Shown in pieces: positions 1-12,351 of a stretch of 64,000 bases of DNA. The stretch comes from Corythucha ciliata (Eukaryota > Arthropoda > Insecta > Hemiptera > Tingidae). Numbering within the stretch: position 1 is the first letter of the stretch; every line of letters begins with the position of its first letter. The stretch covers positions 8,184,001 to 8,248,000 of the forward strand of contig CM075943.1 of NCBI GenBank assembly GCA_038030265.1, given 5' to 3'. The notes below the pieces were generated by a model, which was given only the letters and a program-made list of their open reading frames with translations, had not been told where the DNA came from and did no database searches. A program made the position numbers and the translations under genes.

Positions 1-692
1 CTCGTAACAACGGACGTTTTCCTCTTCCTCTTTTAACTTTTTTCTGCTTTATGACCCATTGACTTACTGCACCAAGCTCTCAACTGTGACCAAACCAATT
101 AAGGACACGTCGGGCGTTACTTTTTGTTCTTTCCCCGCACCGTCCCGGCGATCATTTCATTGTTTTTGTTCCAATTTATTTTGGGGAGCTATAAAATCGG
201 TAAACGAACACGTTTTGAATTTTTCTAGTGGCTAGTTTCAAGAAAATAAATATAACAAATAATTTTCAGTGACCAGGACTGTGTTTATCGAAAATAAGAT
301 TATGCACCTATAAATGGTATTTATATTTTTCAACGCGTCATGTACGTGAGGAATCCATAATTTTTCAAGTAACGCAGTCAAACTCGATCATTTTACCAGG
401 AGAAGGGGAACGTTAGTCCTCCCTTCGCATTGGACCACTACACCAGTCTATACTTTTCAGCAATAAAAATCTTTAATAATTAATAATATTCCTAGCAACT
501 TTTATGATATTGTGGATATCAAAACATTCAAAAAAGAATTTAAAGGGTACCTTCTAAGGAATTGTTTTTACACAATCCAGGACTAATACAGTGTAGTAAT
601 GTTCCTCTCCTATAGTCATAAACTATATGACAATCCTAGTTCATGCATGCTTAAAAATAAAGGAGCTCATTAATAATAATAATAACAACAAT
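1..692. other. Non-coding stretch, no feature seen
   Basis: AT-rich sequence with short trinucleotide runs (AAT near 670-685). I see no ORF with family resemblance, no splice-bounded exon and no repeat array. Confidence 0.5.
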
Positions 693-827
693 GGCTGTAT
701 TCGGAGACCTTCCTTACCGAAGCATTAACTTAAGTTGTTCAACGATCGTACGGTCCATTAAAATGTATCACCTGTTTTGAAGCACTTTAAGAAGACCTTA
801 AGTTAAGGAACGTCTCTGAATACGGCC
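693..827. mobile_element. Foldback/MITE-like element, GGCC-TATTC ends
   Basis: The left arm starts GGCTGTATTCGGAGAC and the right arm, read on the other strand, starts GGCCGTATTCAGAGAC. The arms then continue with matching TTCCTTA and AACTTAAG blocks. The element is about 135 bp and has no coding capacity. The end motif recurs in the foldbacks at 7053, 7240 and 44878, so this is probably one of a family. No target duplication could be fixed. Confidence 0.6.
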
Positions 828-3543
828 CTGAGTCTCTGTTGAACCGGAGGAATTAATACAATTCATTTTTTTTTTTAAGTTACCAACGGGATTTTTAAAA
901 AGTAGACGAGAATTACTTGTTGATCGAAGAAAGTTGGCAAAGAAAGGCGCGGGGGGGGGGGTATTTCACGGTTCAGTGGTGGAATGCCAATGAACGCTTT
1001 TTAGCATTGCGGTTTATCTCGTTGAGAAAAACGAAGAGGCAACAGTAAACTTGGGGTTTTTAAAATAATAAGTTAAGAGTGTGTAATAGGATCCACCATC
1101 AGTGCTTTTCTCAATGATTACATTTCGCCCTAAAGCACCAGCTATAGCTACCTCGTTTACATTGCACTATCGTGTTCATTGCAATGTTTAATCAATTAAT
1201 TCAGGGAAAGAAAATAAAATCCAACGGAGATGAGTAATTAGATACGAAATTCTTGTACGCGTGTTTTTGTATAAAAAAAAAAAAAAAAAAAGTTCAACGG
1301 TCGTACTTTTGAACGTCTAACAGGTGTTTCCACCCTTTTCCTTCCTGCAATTACATTGAAGCAGGAGAATCTCAATGAGAATGCATACTTAACGGTAGAC
1401 GATTCGTTGTGGAACGTATGTGTTTGTGGCACGATTATAGGAAAAACTCTCCAAGCAGAAAATATGGCAAAATTGGCTCTCTCTCTCTCTTCACACACAC
1501 ACACACACGCGCGCGCTTTTTTGGAACTTTGTTTTTGAAGTGTGTAGGAGGGGGAAGCAATGCAAAAACACAAACAGACCCGCCAGGTGAAAGAGATCCG
1601 AAAATGAGCCGTTCAGTCGAAATTTTTCAGGACGGCAGATCAACAAGTGATTATTTGACTCAGCATGGAGGAAAAGATTTATTTGAAAAATTATTCATCT
1701 TCAAAATAACAAAATTAGTGGTCGTCCTCATAAAGATGAAAATGAGCATAAAATGAATCAAGAGAGGAGATCCATAAACAAAAATTGAAAAAAACTTACT
1801 GCCGTCATTTGCTTCATCACCCTAACAAACACGAACACCCACTAAATAACCGAATTAAATCCGTACTGGATACCTGTCACAACGAATAAACAATACCTTA
1901 AAAGCGAGGCACAGATGGCAAAATTGTAGGTAAACTATTTTTCACGCCCCCCTCTTCGAATTCCCAGAGTTCCGGAGAGTTTTTTTTTTCGAATCAAATA
2001 GGAACGGTTGCTTTGAAATAAACATGAGGTGCGTACTACAGAAATATTTCGATCCTTACCTGACGTGTGGTATTCCAACAACAGAGGTTGAGGGTAGACT
2101 AGACTGGCAAGTAAAAAGGTAGGTGTGCGGAGAGAGCTCTAACGGTAGAAAGATCTTTCCCTCTCTTCTGGAGTTTTTTAGTCTTCTCCGAACGCCCATT
2201 TTATTCGTCATAAGAAGAAAAATGGAATAAATATACCTGAGGAGACCATAAAATATTGCACGCGTATAAAAATAAAAATGAAACAAATTAACACCTACCG
2301 ACACTTTTACTTTGGCTGGTTCTAAGAGAAAATCGTATAGGAACCGAGCAGCTAACATAAGACTCTAGACGCTCCGGTGAACGCGAGAAGCTTGCCTGAT
2401 TCACATACCGGTTGCATATTATACGTTCCTGAAACCGGCCGGTCTTAAAACATCACCAAAACGTCAGCTTCACACTTGTCCGAGTGCTTGACAAGATAAG
2501 AGAGCCATTGGATTAGACTGATTCTCAACAAACGTGTACGGCGAAGAATTTTGTCCTTATAGCCGTTTTGGCTATTTAGTGAGAGGAACTAATGTTACGT
2601 ATCTATAATTGTTTAAACACAAATCGACGATTAGAAATAAGGCGATACAACTTACGAAATTGCGATCACCCCCATCAATTTTTTCCCCCCGGACATTCCG
2701 TTTCATACGCACAACACGACATTTTCAGACCTAACAGGAAGTGTGCCCCAAAGTATTCAATCGGACAAAAAATGGATATTATTTCACGAAACATGCGTAC
2801 AAACTATCCATAAAATGAATTCTTCCCGTTTTTAGGAGCCTAGTGGGAGGTGGCCATTCAATCAACAAATCGACAACGGCTGACCTCGTCATCTGACCTG
2901 AAATGGTCGCCAACTCATATAGGGTGACCGTTTGAGTGATTGTGAGAGGTTTTGAACGTCTAGAAATTAGGGGGGGGGGGGTACACTGAGAAGAATACTT
3001 TTTTTATGCTTGCTTATAGGTGTTTCTTGCACGCGAAATACGAACATCGTCTCTGGAAACTCAGTAGGAATGCCTCCAAAGAGGCCACGGAGAACTGATC
3101 CACAGGTGGGGTTGCAAGAGCTTAGAAGCTTGGGGGTAATCTGATGATGTGACACCCTGAACGGTTACTCAGCCCTGAATCTCTAACTAACGAAAGATCA
3201 AAAACAGTTGTTCGTTTCTAGAAGCTACAATTTTGCTCCATAACGTAAATTAGGCACCAGAAATTGACCTCGAAATTGAAATCGAGCCTCCTACGACTTT
3301 TATCGAATTTACTTCGATAATTGTTGTCGAGTTTGCCCCATGAATAAGGATGCAACTATAGTGATGGTTGGGAGGGGAGACGCAAACTTGTAGTGGGGGG
3401 GGGGGACCACACTACACGTTGTTAAGGGTTTAAACGTACAAACGTATATACACGACGTACAAACTATACACATCAAAAACATTTTGGCTTTTTCCAAATA
3501 TATACACACAATTCAAACTATATACACTTCAAACTAAACGAAT
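828..3543. other. Intergenic DNA with simple repeats
   Basis: No gene recognised. It holds a G run near 951-961, an A run near 1274-1290, a compound CT/CA/CG microsatellite at 1478-1516, and G runs near 2970 and 3395. ORFs here are short, low-complexity and unlike any family I know. Confidence 0.5.
1478..1516. repeat. Compound microsatellite (CT)n(CA)n(CG)n
   Basis: Uninterrupted CT dinucleotides change to CA and then to CG within 40 bp. This alternating purine-pyrimidine tract could form Z-DNA. It creates the spurious ORFs around it. Confidence 0.9.
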
Positions 3544-5110
3544 TTAAAAACTAACGTCATTTTCAAGGGCCATGAAATACCCATCAGAGAAATGTCGCCT
3601 GACATATTCTTCTCGGGCAAGTCTCCCTAGCTGTCTAATAGCACTCTCGCCAAACCCTACGAATGGACGCGGATCCATATCAAATTCGTCGAGAGCTATT
3701 TCGACCTCTTCCCCGCCGTTATATTGGAGGGCCATATTGTGTAGCACTGCGCATGCTGACACAATTTGACCGCTCACTTGCGGCTCCTAGTGCAATAGCC
3801 GGTCCTTGAGCAAACATCTAAGAAATTAAAGAATTTATCGAATTACATAACTTGTTCAAACTACAAGTATTCCTTAACTGTTACGTACCTAAACCTCCCT
3901 TTGAGCAGCCCAATACATCTCTAGACGACGCTCCGCGCTCTGACGAAAGCGTAATTAAAAAATGCCTCAGGCGTCCCTGGCTGAGGGTTCGGGAATGGTA
4001 CCAACAACCATGGCTGTAAAGGATGGCCACTGTCTCCTAGGCGACAACGGACAATAGAATTTTTAGTTAGCCGGCTTTGCCTAATTTGTTGGTTGATGGA
4101 AAAATCTTAACGGTTTTCCGTCATACTTACAAATTAAAAAATGTCGCTCTCCATAATTATGGTTAGCCTTCATTATTTGGAAAATACAAGAATTTGTCCA
4201 AATATACGCGTCGTGCGACGATCCCGGATAACGTGCATTGATATGCAAAATACGTCTATTCGCGTCGGATATCGCATAGAACAGGAAAAAGAGGAGAATA
4301 TTTTGTAGGCTTTCTTGTATGGTTTAAAAAATATTTAATACTAACGATTTGGACGTTTAGACTATGGTAAAACTTCCTATTAACGTATATGTCTTCCCTC
4401 CCAGAAGGTGTGACGATGGCGACGCGAGTGCCGTCAATCGCACCAATTATCTGGGGAAAACCAAGATCTTCGAACCTGTTGAAATTATGAAGAGAATTTT
4501 TGTAAAGAACTTCAAGAGCTACTATAATGAATAATCTGCTACGTAGTAGGCTACTAGACAAAAGACATCACCATCTTCTGGCTGTTTCTTTTTCCCATCC
4601 ATGTCGTTCTTAGGAAAAGACACCCATTTAGAAGTCATCCTCCTCGGCATTATGATTAAAAATCTGCGTATGCAGCGGCTCACAGAAGCCTGGCTCATAG
4701 ATGCCAACAGATTATTCCCCACGACTCTTTGGTAAGAACCGTTTGCAAAAAATTGCAATGCACACAATATCTGAAACATGAAAAAAACATTACCTACTTT
4801 GTTAGATGGATATAATGAATACCTACTTTGGCTGGAAAGATACCGTCTTCGCTAAGTTACAAGAATATAAAGTTTGAAGACGTGCTAATTATCAAAGAGA
4901 CTCACTTGGTAAACGGGACTTATTTCGAGTGCTCCTGATTCTTGAGTAAAATGGGGCCAATTCACTGATGACGAAGACCCTAGCTCACTCACGACTGAGT
5001 CGAAAATTCTTTCGAAACTCAGCGTGAAGGGGTCCAGGGCATCACGCAATTGACGCCTCAAAAGAACAAAAGTTCTATCCCTCTCAGAATCACGATCGAC
5101 TAAGCCTCAA
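3544..5110 (-). pseudogene. PIF/Harbinger (HARBI1-like) DDE transposase, decayed
   Basis: Minus-strand fragments match the DDE nuclease of PIF/Harbinger transposases. From 5' to 3': an N-terminal segment at about 5108-4912 ending at a donor after PVYQ; a helix-turn-helix-like segment at 4770-4600 (LQFFANGSYQRVVG, SQASVSRCIRRF); the first catalytic Asp in GFPQIIGAIDGTRV (about 4475-4430) followed by NRKFYHSLNVQI; the second Asp segment SDANRRILHINARYPGSSHD (about 4275-4205); GDSGHPLQPWLL (about 4040-4000); and the tail SACAVLHNMALQYN (about 3770-3725). At 3921-3923 a TAG stands where the family has the catalytic Glu (VVERxxG). The phase also fails at two of the presumed introns. Terminal inverted repeats were not found. 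It may be a dead transposon or a decayed domesticated copy. The family call is firm; the exon ends are approximate. Confidence 0.85.
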
Positions 5111-5341
5111 TAAACATTGCACCTCGCGACATGTTTGATAAAAAAAATGAGGCAACGGTAAACGACACGACACGCAAAATATTTTCAATGTCTCAAGTCT
5201 CAAGTTCTCGACACGGCTGATAAACTAGACAACGATATGTCCATCGAACTTCAAAATATAACAGGGTGGGTAGATGGGTGTGTTTAAAAATCGCCACGAA
5301 AAAGATATTCCTAGTGGAAAATGGCGGCCATAGAAATTGAG

Positions 5342-5641
5342 AGTACCATAGAGATAATATAACTAGAGCTTGTATTGTCTATTGCGCAGCGGTCCATGAT
5401 TGACGACACCAAGAGCTTGAGTTGGCTCCGAAAATCCCTTGCTACTGGTTGAAGAAGTACCTGTGGAGACGTGGATGGTGTGAAGGGGGACTTTTTGAAA
5501 TCCCGCCTTTTGAGACAGCCAATGGGAAGAGACCTACGGAGCCGTAACGATATCCGGATGACGTCAATCCTCGCCCCACTTTATACTTGTTTGCGCATCC
5601 AATGCCCCCTCTAGTAGTTATATTATCTCTATGGGGAGTAC
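5342..5641. mobile_element. Inverted-repeat element, 27-bp arms
   Basis: The arm at 5342-5368 (CCATAGAGATAATATAACTA core) is repeated inverted at 5608-5641 with small indels. About 240 bp lie between the arms, with no coding sequence of known type. It looks like a non-autonomous DNA transposon of unassigned superfamily. Confidence 0.55.
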
Positions 5642-6388
5642 GGCAGATTAGTGATGAGTCAGCAGCTCGATCCCCCCTAGGGGTTGGTCCCATTGATATT
5701 GTTATCAGCTATCTACAATGGGGTTCGATCAGAAAAAATCATAGCTCTCAGGGGAAAAATGATTTAAAATATTTAGCGAAATATTTAACTATAACAACCT
5801 CTGGAAAAGATGCTCGGCGGAAGTGTTTCCATGAAAGGAAAGCGTTAAAAAACAAGACGCTGGGGGTGTAATATTGGAGAAAAGTGGTGAGACTTGGTGG
5901 CCTGGCCTTCATTCGGGAAGGCATCGTCGCTTAATAGAGCAAAACTGATGGTGAGGAGAGACTTATTAATTATAATTTAAAGTAAAGTTTCCATTTGGTA
6001 TTAAAGGTTGATGTATTTCCTAAAGGGCATTGCCGTGGGGCCACAAAGGGCAAGTACACCCCCTCGTCATCACTGCGTCGAATGGAGGGAAAGGCCTTGC
6101 TTGAACACGTTGACGGTTGGCCTTGAGTTGCAACAGAGGGAGAATGAGCTGAGGGCAGAAAGCCCTCCAAATAAGCGATCTGATGATGCTTGATTTTTTT
6201 TTTTAATTTAAGTCAACCAATTACTCATTCTCTATCTCTAATCTTCATTTTACCCGAAATTTCATATTTTACACGTATAATTATTTGTCTCGAGAAAAAG
6301 GGAATTTTCAATTACTATTAAATAACGTAACCCGCCACGCGCTGGTACTTTTCCTGCAAGGCTAGGGCTTGCTCTCATTCACCTTATA
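5642..6388. other. Intergenic DNA, nothing recognised
   Basis: AT-rich. The short ORFs on both strands show no family resemblance. No array or foldback was noticed. Confidence 0.45.
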
Positions 6389-6619
6389 CGGGGTGCGGCA
6401 GATAATGTGGACCACCCATGTCCCCTTGATCTTAGGTGAGGATTTCATATTTCATAAAGTTAGGTCAAATTTGGGCCCTACCGGGGCTCAATAAAAATTT
6501 TTGGGCTACAGATATGAAATCCTCACCTAAGATCAAGGGGACATAACTCCGAGCACCATTCCAATATCATCAATAATAGCGGAGAAAAATGGGTGGTCCA
6601 CATTATCTGCCGCACCCTG
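6389..6619. mobile_element. Mariner/Tc1-type MITE with TA duplication
   Basis: The element is 231 bp. The left end CGGGGTGCGGCAGATAATG and the right end (other strand) CAGGGTGCGGCAGATAATG continue as near-perfect inverted repeats for about 30 bp, as far as GGACCACCCA. A second inverted block (TCCCCTTGATCTTAGGTGAG) lies further in. TA dinucleotides flank both ends (6387-6388 and 6620-6621), as expected for IS630/Tc1/mariner insertion. No transposase is encoded. Confidence 0.85.
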
Positions 6620-7052
6620 TATACTTATTTCATTTAACAAATCTCTTTTTTTCTCTGTTTCGCGGCTGGGCCGTATCGAGCTCTTTCGTCAAATTCGAAT
6701 TTCTACCCCCCCCCACGCATTTTTAGCGCAATTCATTCCAAACATGCACGTTATTATTGACCCATTATTGCCATCTTATTTTGTATTACCATGTTTCCGT
6801 GATCCCACGATGTAATCATCTGCTTTAGCGTAAAAAAAAAAAAACACAGTTTAGAATCAGATAAAAGGCAAATGTCGTTTAAAGAATTTTTTATGACAAG
6901 CGAATATTCCTGGATTATACCTATCAACATCTCCCTGGCACAATACACTTAGAATATTCCGGGCATATTCTCCTCAGCATGATAATATTCCTGATATTCC
7001 TATAATATTACTTAAATCTCCTGGATATTCCGGAGTAGGACAGCATATTCCT

Positions 7053-7190
7053 GGGGGCTTATTCTCTAACTCCGAAGCAATAGCTTTTTCGAAGTCATAT
7101 GTTTATTTCATTGATTTTCTTCAAACAAATGAATGAAATAAACACATGGCTGGCGAAAAAAATATTGCTTGTTGTTAGAGAATAGGCCCC
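7053..7190. mobile_element. Foldback element, GGCC-TATTC ends
   Basis: The left arm GGGGCTTATTCTCTAAC and the right arm (other strand) GGGGCCTATTCTCTAAC are followed on both sides by GCAATA, a T-rich block and TTTATTTCATT. About 60 bp of each arm pair imperfectly, so transcription would give a hairpin. Confidence 0.65.
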
Positions 7191-7239
7191 CTGGGATCTC
7201 CTTGCTAGCTGGGTTGTTCTGTCTTTGGGTGTCACTCTA

Positions 7240-7364
7240 GGGGCCGTATTCCTAAGTTGTGTGAAAATGCCGCAAAAAGCGGTTGCTATGGCGGGGTTAT
7301 TTCTTATTCGGCGTCCTTGGATCCCGCGTGCGGCATTTTTTCCCGACCGTTCAGAATAAGGCCC
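7240..7364. mobile_element. Foldback element, GGCC-TATTC ends
   Basis: The left end GGGGCCGTATTC and the right end (other strand) GGGGCCTTATTC both run inward to AAATGCCGCA. It sits only 50 bp from the similar element at 7053-7190 and the ends are alike, so the two are probably related insertions. Confidence 0.55.
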
Positions 7365-7567
7365 CAGGCCTGCAATACTCAATGTTGATTGGATTTTAAG
7401 CTCGTAAGCTCAGCTTAAGGCTAAATCTAAACAGAACTATTGGATTTAAGTGATGTGGTCGACTCCGGCCTTGGAAATTTGCCAAACTGAAGCAACGCCA
7501 CAAAAGTCGTGTCGTGTCCATCGTTCAATTTTTAAAAAATTGTTATTTTTATGAAAAAACTTACTCG

Positions 7568-7763
7568 TGTAAAAGATGCCTAACACAACTTCCCAGCAAT
7601 TAGTATCACACGTAACAGGCCCCTTTTACACGAGTAAGTTTTTTAAACAAACTAGTCATTTTGACAAAAATTTACAGATGTTCCCTGCCTCAAATCGTCT
7701 GGTTGTGATCAGATTGAACATATTTTTGAACACAAAACTTACTCGTGTAAAACAGGCCTTACA
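7568..7763. mobile_element. Foldback MITE with ACGAGTAAG arms
   Basis: At about 7617-7643, GGCCCCTTTTACACGAGTAAG-like sequence is matched inverted at about 7737-7760 (CTTACTCGTGTAAAACAGGCC). A third copy of the arm lies just outside, at about 7560-7582, which suggests one element inserted beside or into another. No coding content. Confidence 0.6.
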
Positions 7764-7803
7764 CCACTACAGAACTTTTAAAGGAACACGCGGGCATGTG
7801 TAA

Positions 7804-9199
7804 AGGGCCGGTCCACACGCTACTTTTTTCATATTTTGTCTGCACAGTTCAACACGTTGCAGGTAAATCGCTGCGTCTGGACTGGAAAACTACACAGTTT
7901 TGACTCCGCTGCGAAGACTGTGCAGTTGCAGAGACCCCTGAACTGCTCAGCAAAATGTTAAGAAAAACGTAGCGTAGTGTCTTGAAGCTCGGCGCTCACG
8001 ATGAATTGTTCGAAGCATGATTACTTGCAAGAAAAAATGATCCCCTGTAGTGAGCGGATGGTTTTTTAAAACAGGCAGGCAATGCTGCTTCATGCTTCAA
8101 AAATGCGTCGAGTGCACCAAGCTTTAGAACGAGCGTGTACTTGTTAGGTAGCATGAATAAGTTTACTTACCTAGAAATCTTAAGAATTCCGTTAGCGTTA
8201 AGCGCATATTTTCGGAGTAACAATACAATCGCAAAACGAAGAAATTACCAGATCAATAATGAGTAGGTTCAATATTTACACCCCTTTTATCAGAATAAAG
8301 GAGACTTCTCATTCCATCATTGGCTATCGAAGACGCCTTTGAAGTCCATTGGGTAAGGAAATTCGACACATTTGAGTAAAAAACAGAAAGTACCTACTGG
8401 TTTGTTGGTGTTGCCGGTGTTTTTCAAGAGAGTCAATTCCCACCGAGGCATTTCTTTTTGGAAGCTTGGATTTTTCCATCATAATGGCCACTCGCAAAAT
8501 TGACATGTGTTGGCCCGCAATACAGTATTCCAACCAGGGAACTCAAACTCATTCATTCATTTCAACCTCTCATTTCATTCATTTCAAACTCTCAATCAGC
8601 ATTTAAAACCACGAATTTAATTAAAACACCCGGCACTGTCATTGAAATCAGTAGGAATTCTATTCTACCAAGGAGTACTCTTTTCATTATCAGACGGCAG
8701 CGCTCCAAGTGATAGCTTGAATTCCCAATACCACTAGGTTAGTGAATACGATAGTGATATGTTAATCCTAGAAAAGGACATGTTAATCGAAACTGCTATT
8801 GCTATCGTCTTACAGAACAGAATAAGCCCCCTGTACTTCTCGACGAACTTTGAAGACCTGAACTGCGTCTTTTTTTTTTATCTCGCCGCCATCTTCCCTC
8901 TCCTCGTCAACAACTATCAGCTCCCCTCTCAGTATTCACTTGTTAGCGGCGATCAGCACCATCTGGTGGCAAACACATCTGACTAGTTAGGGTAATCGCA
9001 GTTCGCGAATGTTGTAAAATTCAATCAAAAAACGTGGATAAAAACAAAAAATTAATTAAATAAGTGAGAAAACATAGAAAATACACATAATATCTGAATA
9101 AAATAAACAAAATAAATTAAATATTACGGGTGGGGTCCTGGGGTCATCAACGATTATTGGGCATAAAAATAAAAAAAAGTACGCGAAACCACGAATTAC
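7804..9199. other. Intergenic DNA, nothing recognised
   Basis: No exon with family resemblance was found. A short direct repeat (CATTTCA-type) lies near 8540-8595. ORFs are short. Confidence 0.4.
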
Positions 9200-9310
9200 A
9201 GTGTGTTTTTCCCATTTTAACCATTAACTTTTTCTCAATTTTAGCCGTAGAGGAGCACTATTACTCAATTTTAGCCATGTATGGTCACTATTTCTCACTC
9301 AGAATTTCGG
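9200..9310 (+). repeat. Short family A repeat patch
   Basis: Three or four diverged units containing CTCAATTTTAGCC at about 30-bp spacing. Same family as the long arrays at 15440, 45100 and 63220, here on the + orientation. Confidence 0.6.
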
Positions 9311-10039
9311 TTCTGAAAAAGATGGGGGTTGGGGGGTATTTGTAATTTTTTGAGTTGAATTGATATTTTTGGACTGAACCCCAAAAGCAATAATTGCCCT
9401 TCGTTAGGCACGAAAAAGTACGTTTTTTAAGGCACATAAGGACACTATATTTTCTGTTCAGTCTTACTCGTTAATTTTATGGTAATTTTTTTATAGTTCA
9501 TGTATATATGCTCGTAGTCAGGTTTAAATTTGTTTTCTAAATTAGTTACAAAAGTTGTTCGTTTGAATTCCCTAACTTTAATTTATACAATCGATGGCCC
9601 TCAAGCTTCCACCAAAAATCCCTCCCTTTTGAACTCTCGATGGGTGAGGTATGACTCCCGCTAAAAAACTTAATTCGATATGTCGGCTGCCTTTGTGAGT
9701 CCTCCTGAGTTTCGTTCTCATTGTCAGTTTTACGTTTGTATCTTAAATTTTGTCATTTTCCTTTTTTTCAAAAAATAGTCGTTTACGGATTGATCGTCCC
9801 CCCCTTAAATTAGAGTCGATAGACCGGGGATTCTGACAAAGGAAGAAAGAAACGGCGCGGCGTTGGCCACCCGAGGCGAAGAGGAAGCATCGAGGACTTT
9901 AGGGAGTCAGTAAGTACCTCGCCCGATTCTATCCTTTTTCTACTTCCTCCAGCTTAATTTTCCTATTATTAATAGCTTGAGGGCTATGGTTCCGACGACG
10001 TACAGTTTACAAACCGGATTGTAAAGAATTCCATTTTAA

Positions 10040-10224
10040 GGGGTCCATAGACGTACAATAAATATTGCGCAATAAATTTGTACAATATTTTGTTTCCAGA
10101 TGTTTAGGGATAAAAAAATAGGTTGTTCATTATATTGTGCAACCCATCGCAATGCAACCCACAAACGTTCAATTTTATTGTACAACCCCTATTATTGCGC
10201 AATATTATTGTACGTGTATGGGCC
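10040..10224. mobile_element. Foldback MITE, GTACAATA arms
   Basis: The left arm GGTCCATAGACGTACAATA, then ATTGCGCAATA and GTACAAT, is mirrored at the right end (other strand) by GGCCCATACACGTACAATA, ATTGCGCAATA and TTGTACAAT. About 185 bp, non-coding, upstream of BET1. Confidence 0.7.
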
Positions 10225-10877
10225 GCTTTATACTTCATAAATAAACCATATTCTACGTTTTTCCATCTTATTAAAATAAATTTGTAATTAACATTTTCTG
10301 TTGGGGCAAACTTACGGATTTTGCACGTTTACCCTTTGTCTTTTTTCGGATTGGACCGATTCTAGTTTTGAGGAGGTAATTGGAAAGCCCACAAAACTAA
10401 AATAATCCATAACCAGAAACTTGTCCCTTTAGGCATTATTGGTTAAGCTTAAAAATAAAATATCGAATTAACAAGATTTTCCAAGGTACTTTTCGGGCTT
10501 TGGGCAATGGGTCAATTTGACAATCATTGAGTAAACTTATGGAAATTATTTATGAGGAACTTGCATGCTCTTATAATATTATAACATTTTATTTTCTTGA
10601 CTTTTCGACCTGAGTTTCATAGATTCATCCAGCCAACGGTTTCCTGAGGGCGTCAACGGTTAAAATTAGTTGACTTTTCGTCAACCAGAGAGCGTGGACT
10701 TACGGGCGAAAGGTTCCTTGTTTTTGTCACTTATCACTTATCAGTTTGGGTTCTTTTCTTCCTTCAACTTTAGAATGACGTGGTAGTAGTCACATTCGCT
10801 TTTCTCTTTGTAAAATGTGTCCTTAAATTTGAAAATGCTACGGTAATTCGTGCGAAAAAATAGAGTGACACAGAGTT

Positions 10878-11230
10878 ATGAACAGAGGTAAGTTATCATC
10901 ATTATTGCATTGACTGTCTCGCGCATTTTCCTTCGTAGGAGTTGCATACTTATGTTTCTACCTATTAACGTTTTAAAAGTCATAATCATAACGAATGACA
11001 AACTGCTAGTTTCAGTCATTCGTACGCGTTGTTGATTAATTTGCTCAAAAACCATTCCATTGCTTAAACGCCAGCCCGATTGTGCACAGTACCTACTTTT
11101 CTTTGCCGAATTGGCGTTTCATTGCGCTACTGCTCCTAAATAGTTCTAACCCGAACTTGCCATAATAGCCTGTCCCACTTACCGGTTGGTCGTTTTGAAA
11201 TGCGCTCATTTTATCGTTTCTCGTTTCTAG
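10878..11230 (+). other. Possible upstream exon and intron of BET1
   Basis: An ATG at 10878 is followed by a consensus donor (GTAAGT) at 10888. If it is joined to the acceptor at 11229-11230, the reading frame runs straight into the BET1 start and adds five residues (MNRDK). This suggests an intron in or near the 5' UTR and an optional upstream start. It is inferred from splice signals only. Confidence 0.4.
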
Positions 11231-11235
11231 ACAAA

Positions 11236-12347
11236 ATGAGGCGAGCGGGAAATTATGGATACCAGCCAGTGCCCAACGGGGCTCTCGAAGAGGAGAACAA
11301 CGAGATGACGGAAAATTTGAAGGAAAAAATTTCCGCTTTAAAGTCCCTGTCGATCGATATAGGGGCTGAAGTCAAATACCAAGATAAACTTCTCAGGTGA
11401 GTGGTGGATTTTCATAGCTGCGATCCACACGTTTGACAAATCGAAGGGGAGAGAACACCGTCGGTCATCTTGAGCCGACGTGAAGTGTGAACGCTTTGGC
11501 AGGAAGTTGATTTCGAGTCGAATGAATTGTGTACATGTGTGGGGCCTGGCTTAAAGGTCGATTCACATCTGTCAGTGGCGTGACAGTGCAGTACTGAGAC
11601 AGTGATTTTTCAGAGTCGGAGCATTGAATCACAGTCACGTGACGGTCTAGTATGAAATGTCCATTTGAAATTGTGAACGTAATGTTTTTATTATTGCCGG
11701 ACAATCACGTGCCGGTCGGAATCGACCTTAATGCTGCCCTCCTCAAAAGGCACTCCCTGTTTGGCGGATCGAGTTTTCGGACTGTTCCTTCCGTACATTG
11801 ATTAATGGAGTGACGTCCAAAACTTGGAATTTTATTAACTTGTACTATCGCCCCAGTGGGAGAAGCCAAGCATTAAGTACCCACTACCCAGCCACCCCGA
11901 AGGTTAAGCAGCTCGGTTTTTTAGAATCATTGAGGCATGTTGGGCTCATGTAACATAATGTTGCATTTGGATTGGATAAGGCTCAGACCTCAGATTCATC
12001 CCAGAATCTTTGCTTGAATCTAACTTCGAAAACTGACGTTGCTTTCGACTCGCCTACGCCGTAAAAGCAGTACTGTGACGTATTACCAATCGAATGTGTG
12101 TTGTTTAGGGTCGTTGCCAAAGTGTGGACGCAGCTTAAGATTACATTGCTTCACCGCCCATTTTATAGCCATTTTTATTTTTAGGGATATGGACGATGAT
12201 TTTGACAGAACTGGCGGTTTTCTCGGCAACACCATTTCACGTGTAGTTCGATTAACCAAAGGCTCCCACAATTACTACATCATTTATTTATTCTTATTCT
12301 CTTTAGTCGTATTTTTCATTTTATGGGTCACTCTCAAATTTCGATAA
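11236..12347 (+). CDS. BET1: BET1 SNARE, two coding exons
   Basis: BET1 is a Qc-type SNARE that helps ER-derived vesicles fuse in ER-Golgi transport. Exons 11236-11396 and 12185-12347 join in phase (AG|G) to give 107 residues, close to the usual 118. The chosen start gives MRRAG, which matches the animal BET1 N-terminus. The SNARE helix runs from about residue 18 to 80 (NEMTENLKEKISALKSLSI, then DFDRTGGFLG), followed by a single C-terminal membrane anchor (about 84-103, LFLFSLVVFFILWV). The short lumenal tail is LKFR. An AATAAA overlaps the stop at 12346. The 788-bp intron contains a foldback at 11551-11730. An in-frame ATG at 11200 lies before a good acceptor, so I do not use it. Confidence 0.95.
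11551..11730. mobile_element. Foldback MITE in the BET1 intron
   Basis: The ends TTAAAGGTCGATTC and, on the other strand, TAAGGTCGATTC enclose 180 bp with internal CACGTGACGG / CACGTGCCGG repeats. Non-coding. Confidence 0.5.
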
Positions 12348-12351
12348 TAAA

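Noticed and set aside
11861..11940. 5S rRNA or tRNA-derived SINE
   Set aside because: AGCCACCCCGAAGGTTAAGCAG recalls 5S, but the match is short and the internal promoter boxes are missing.
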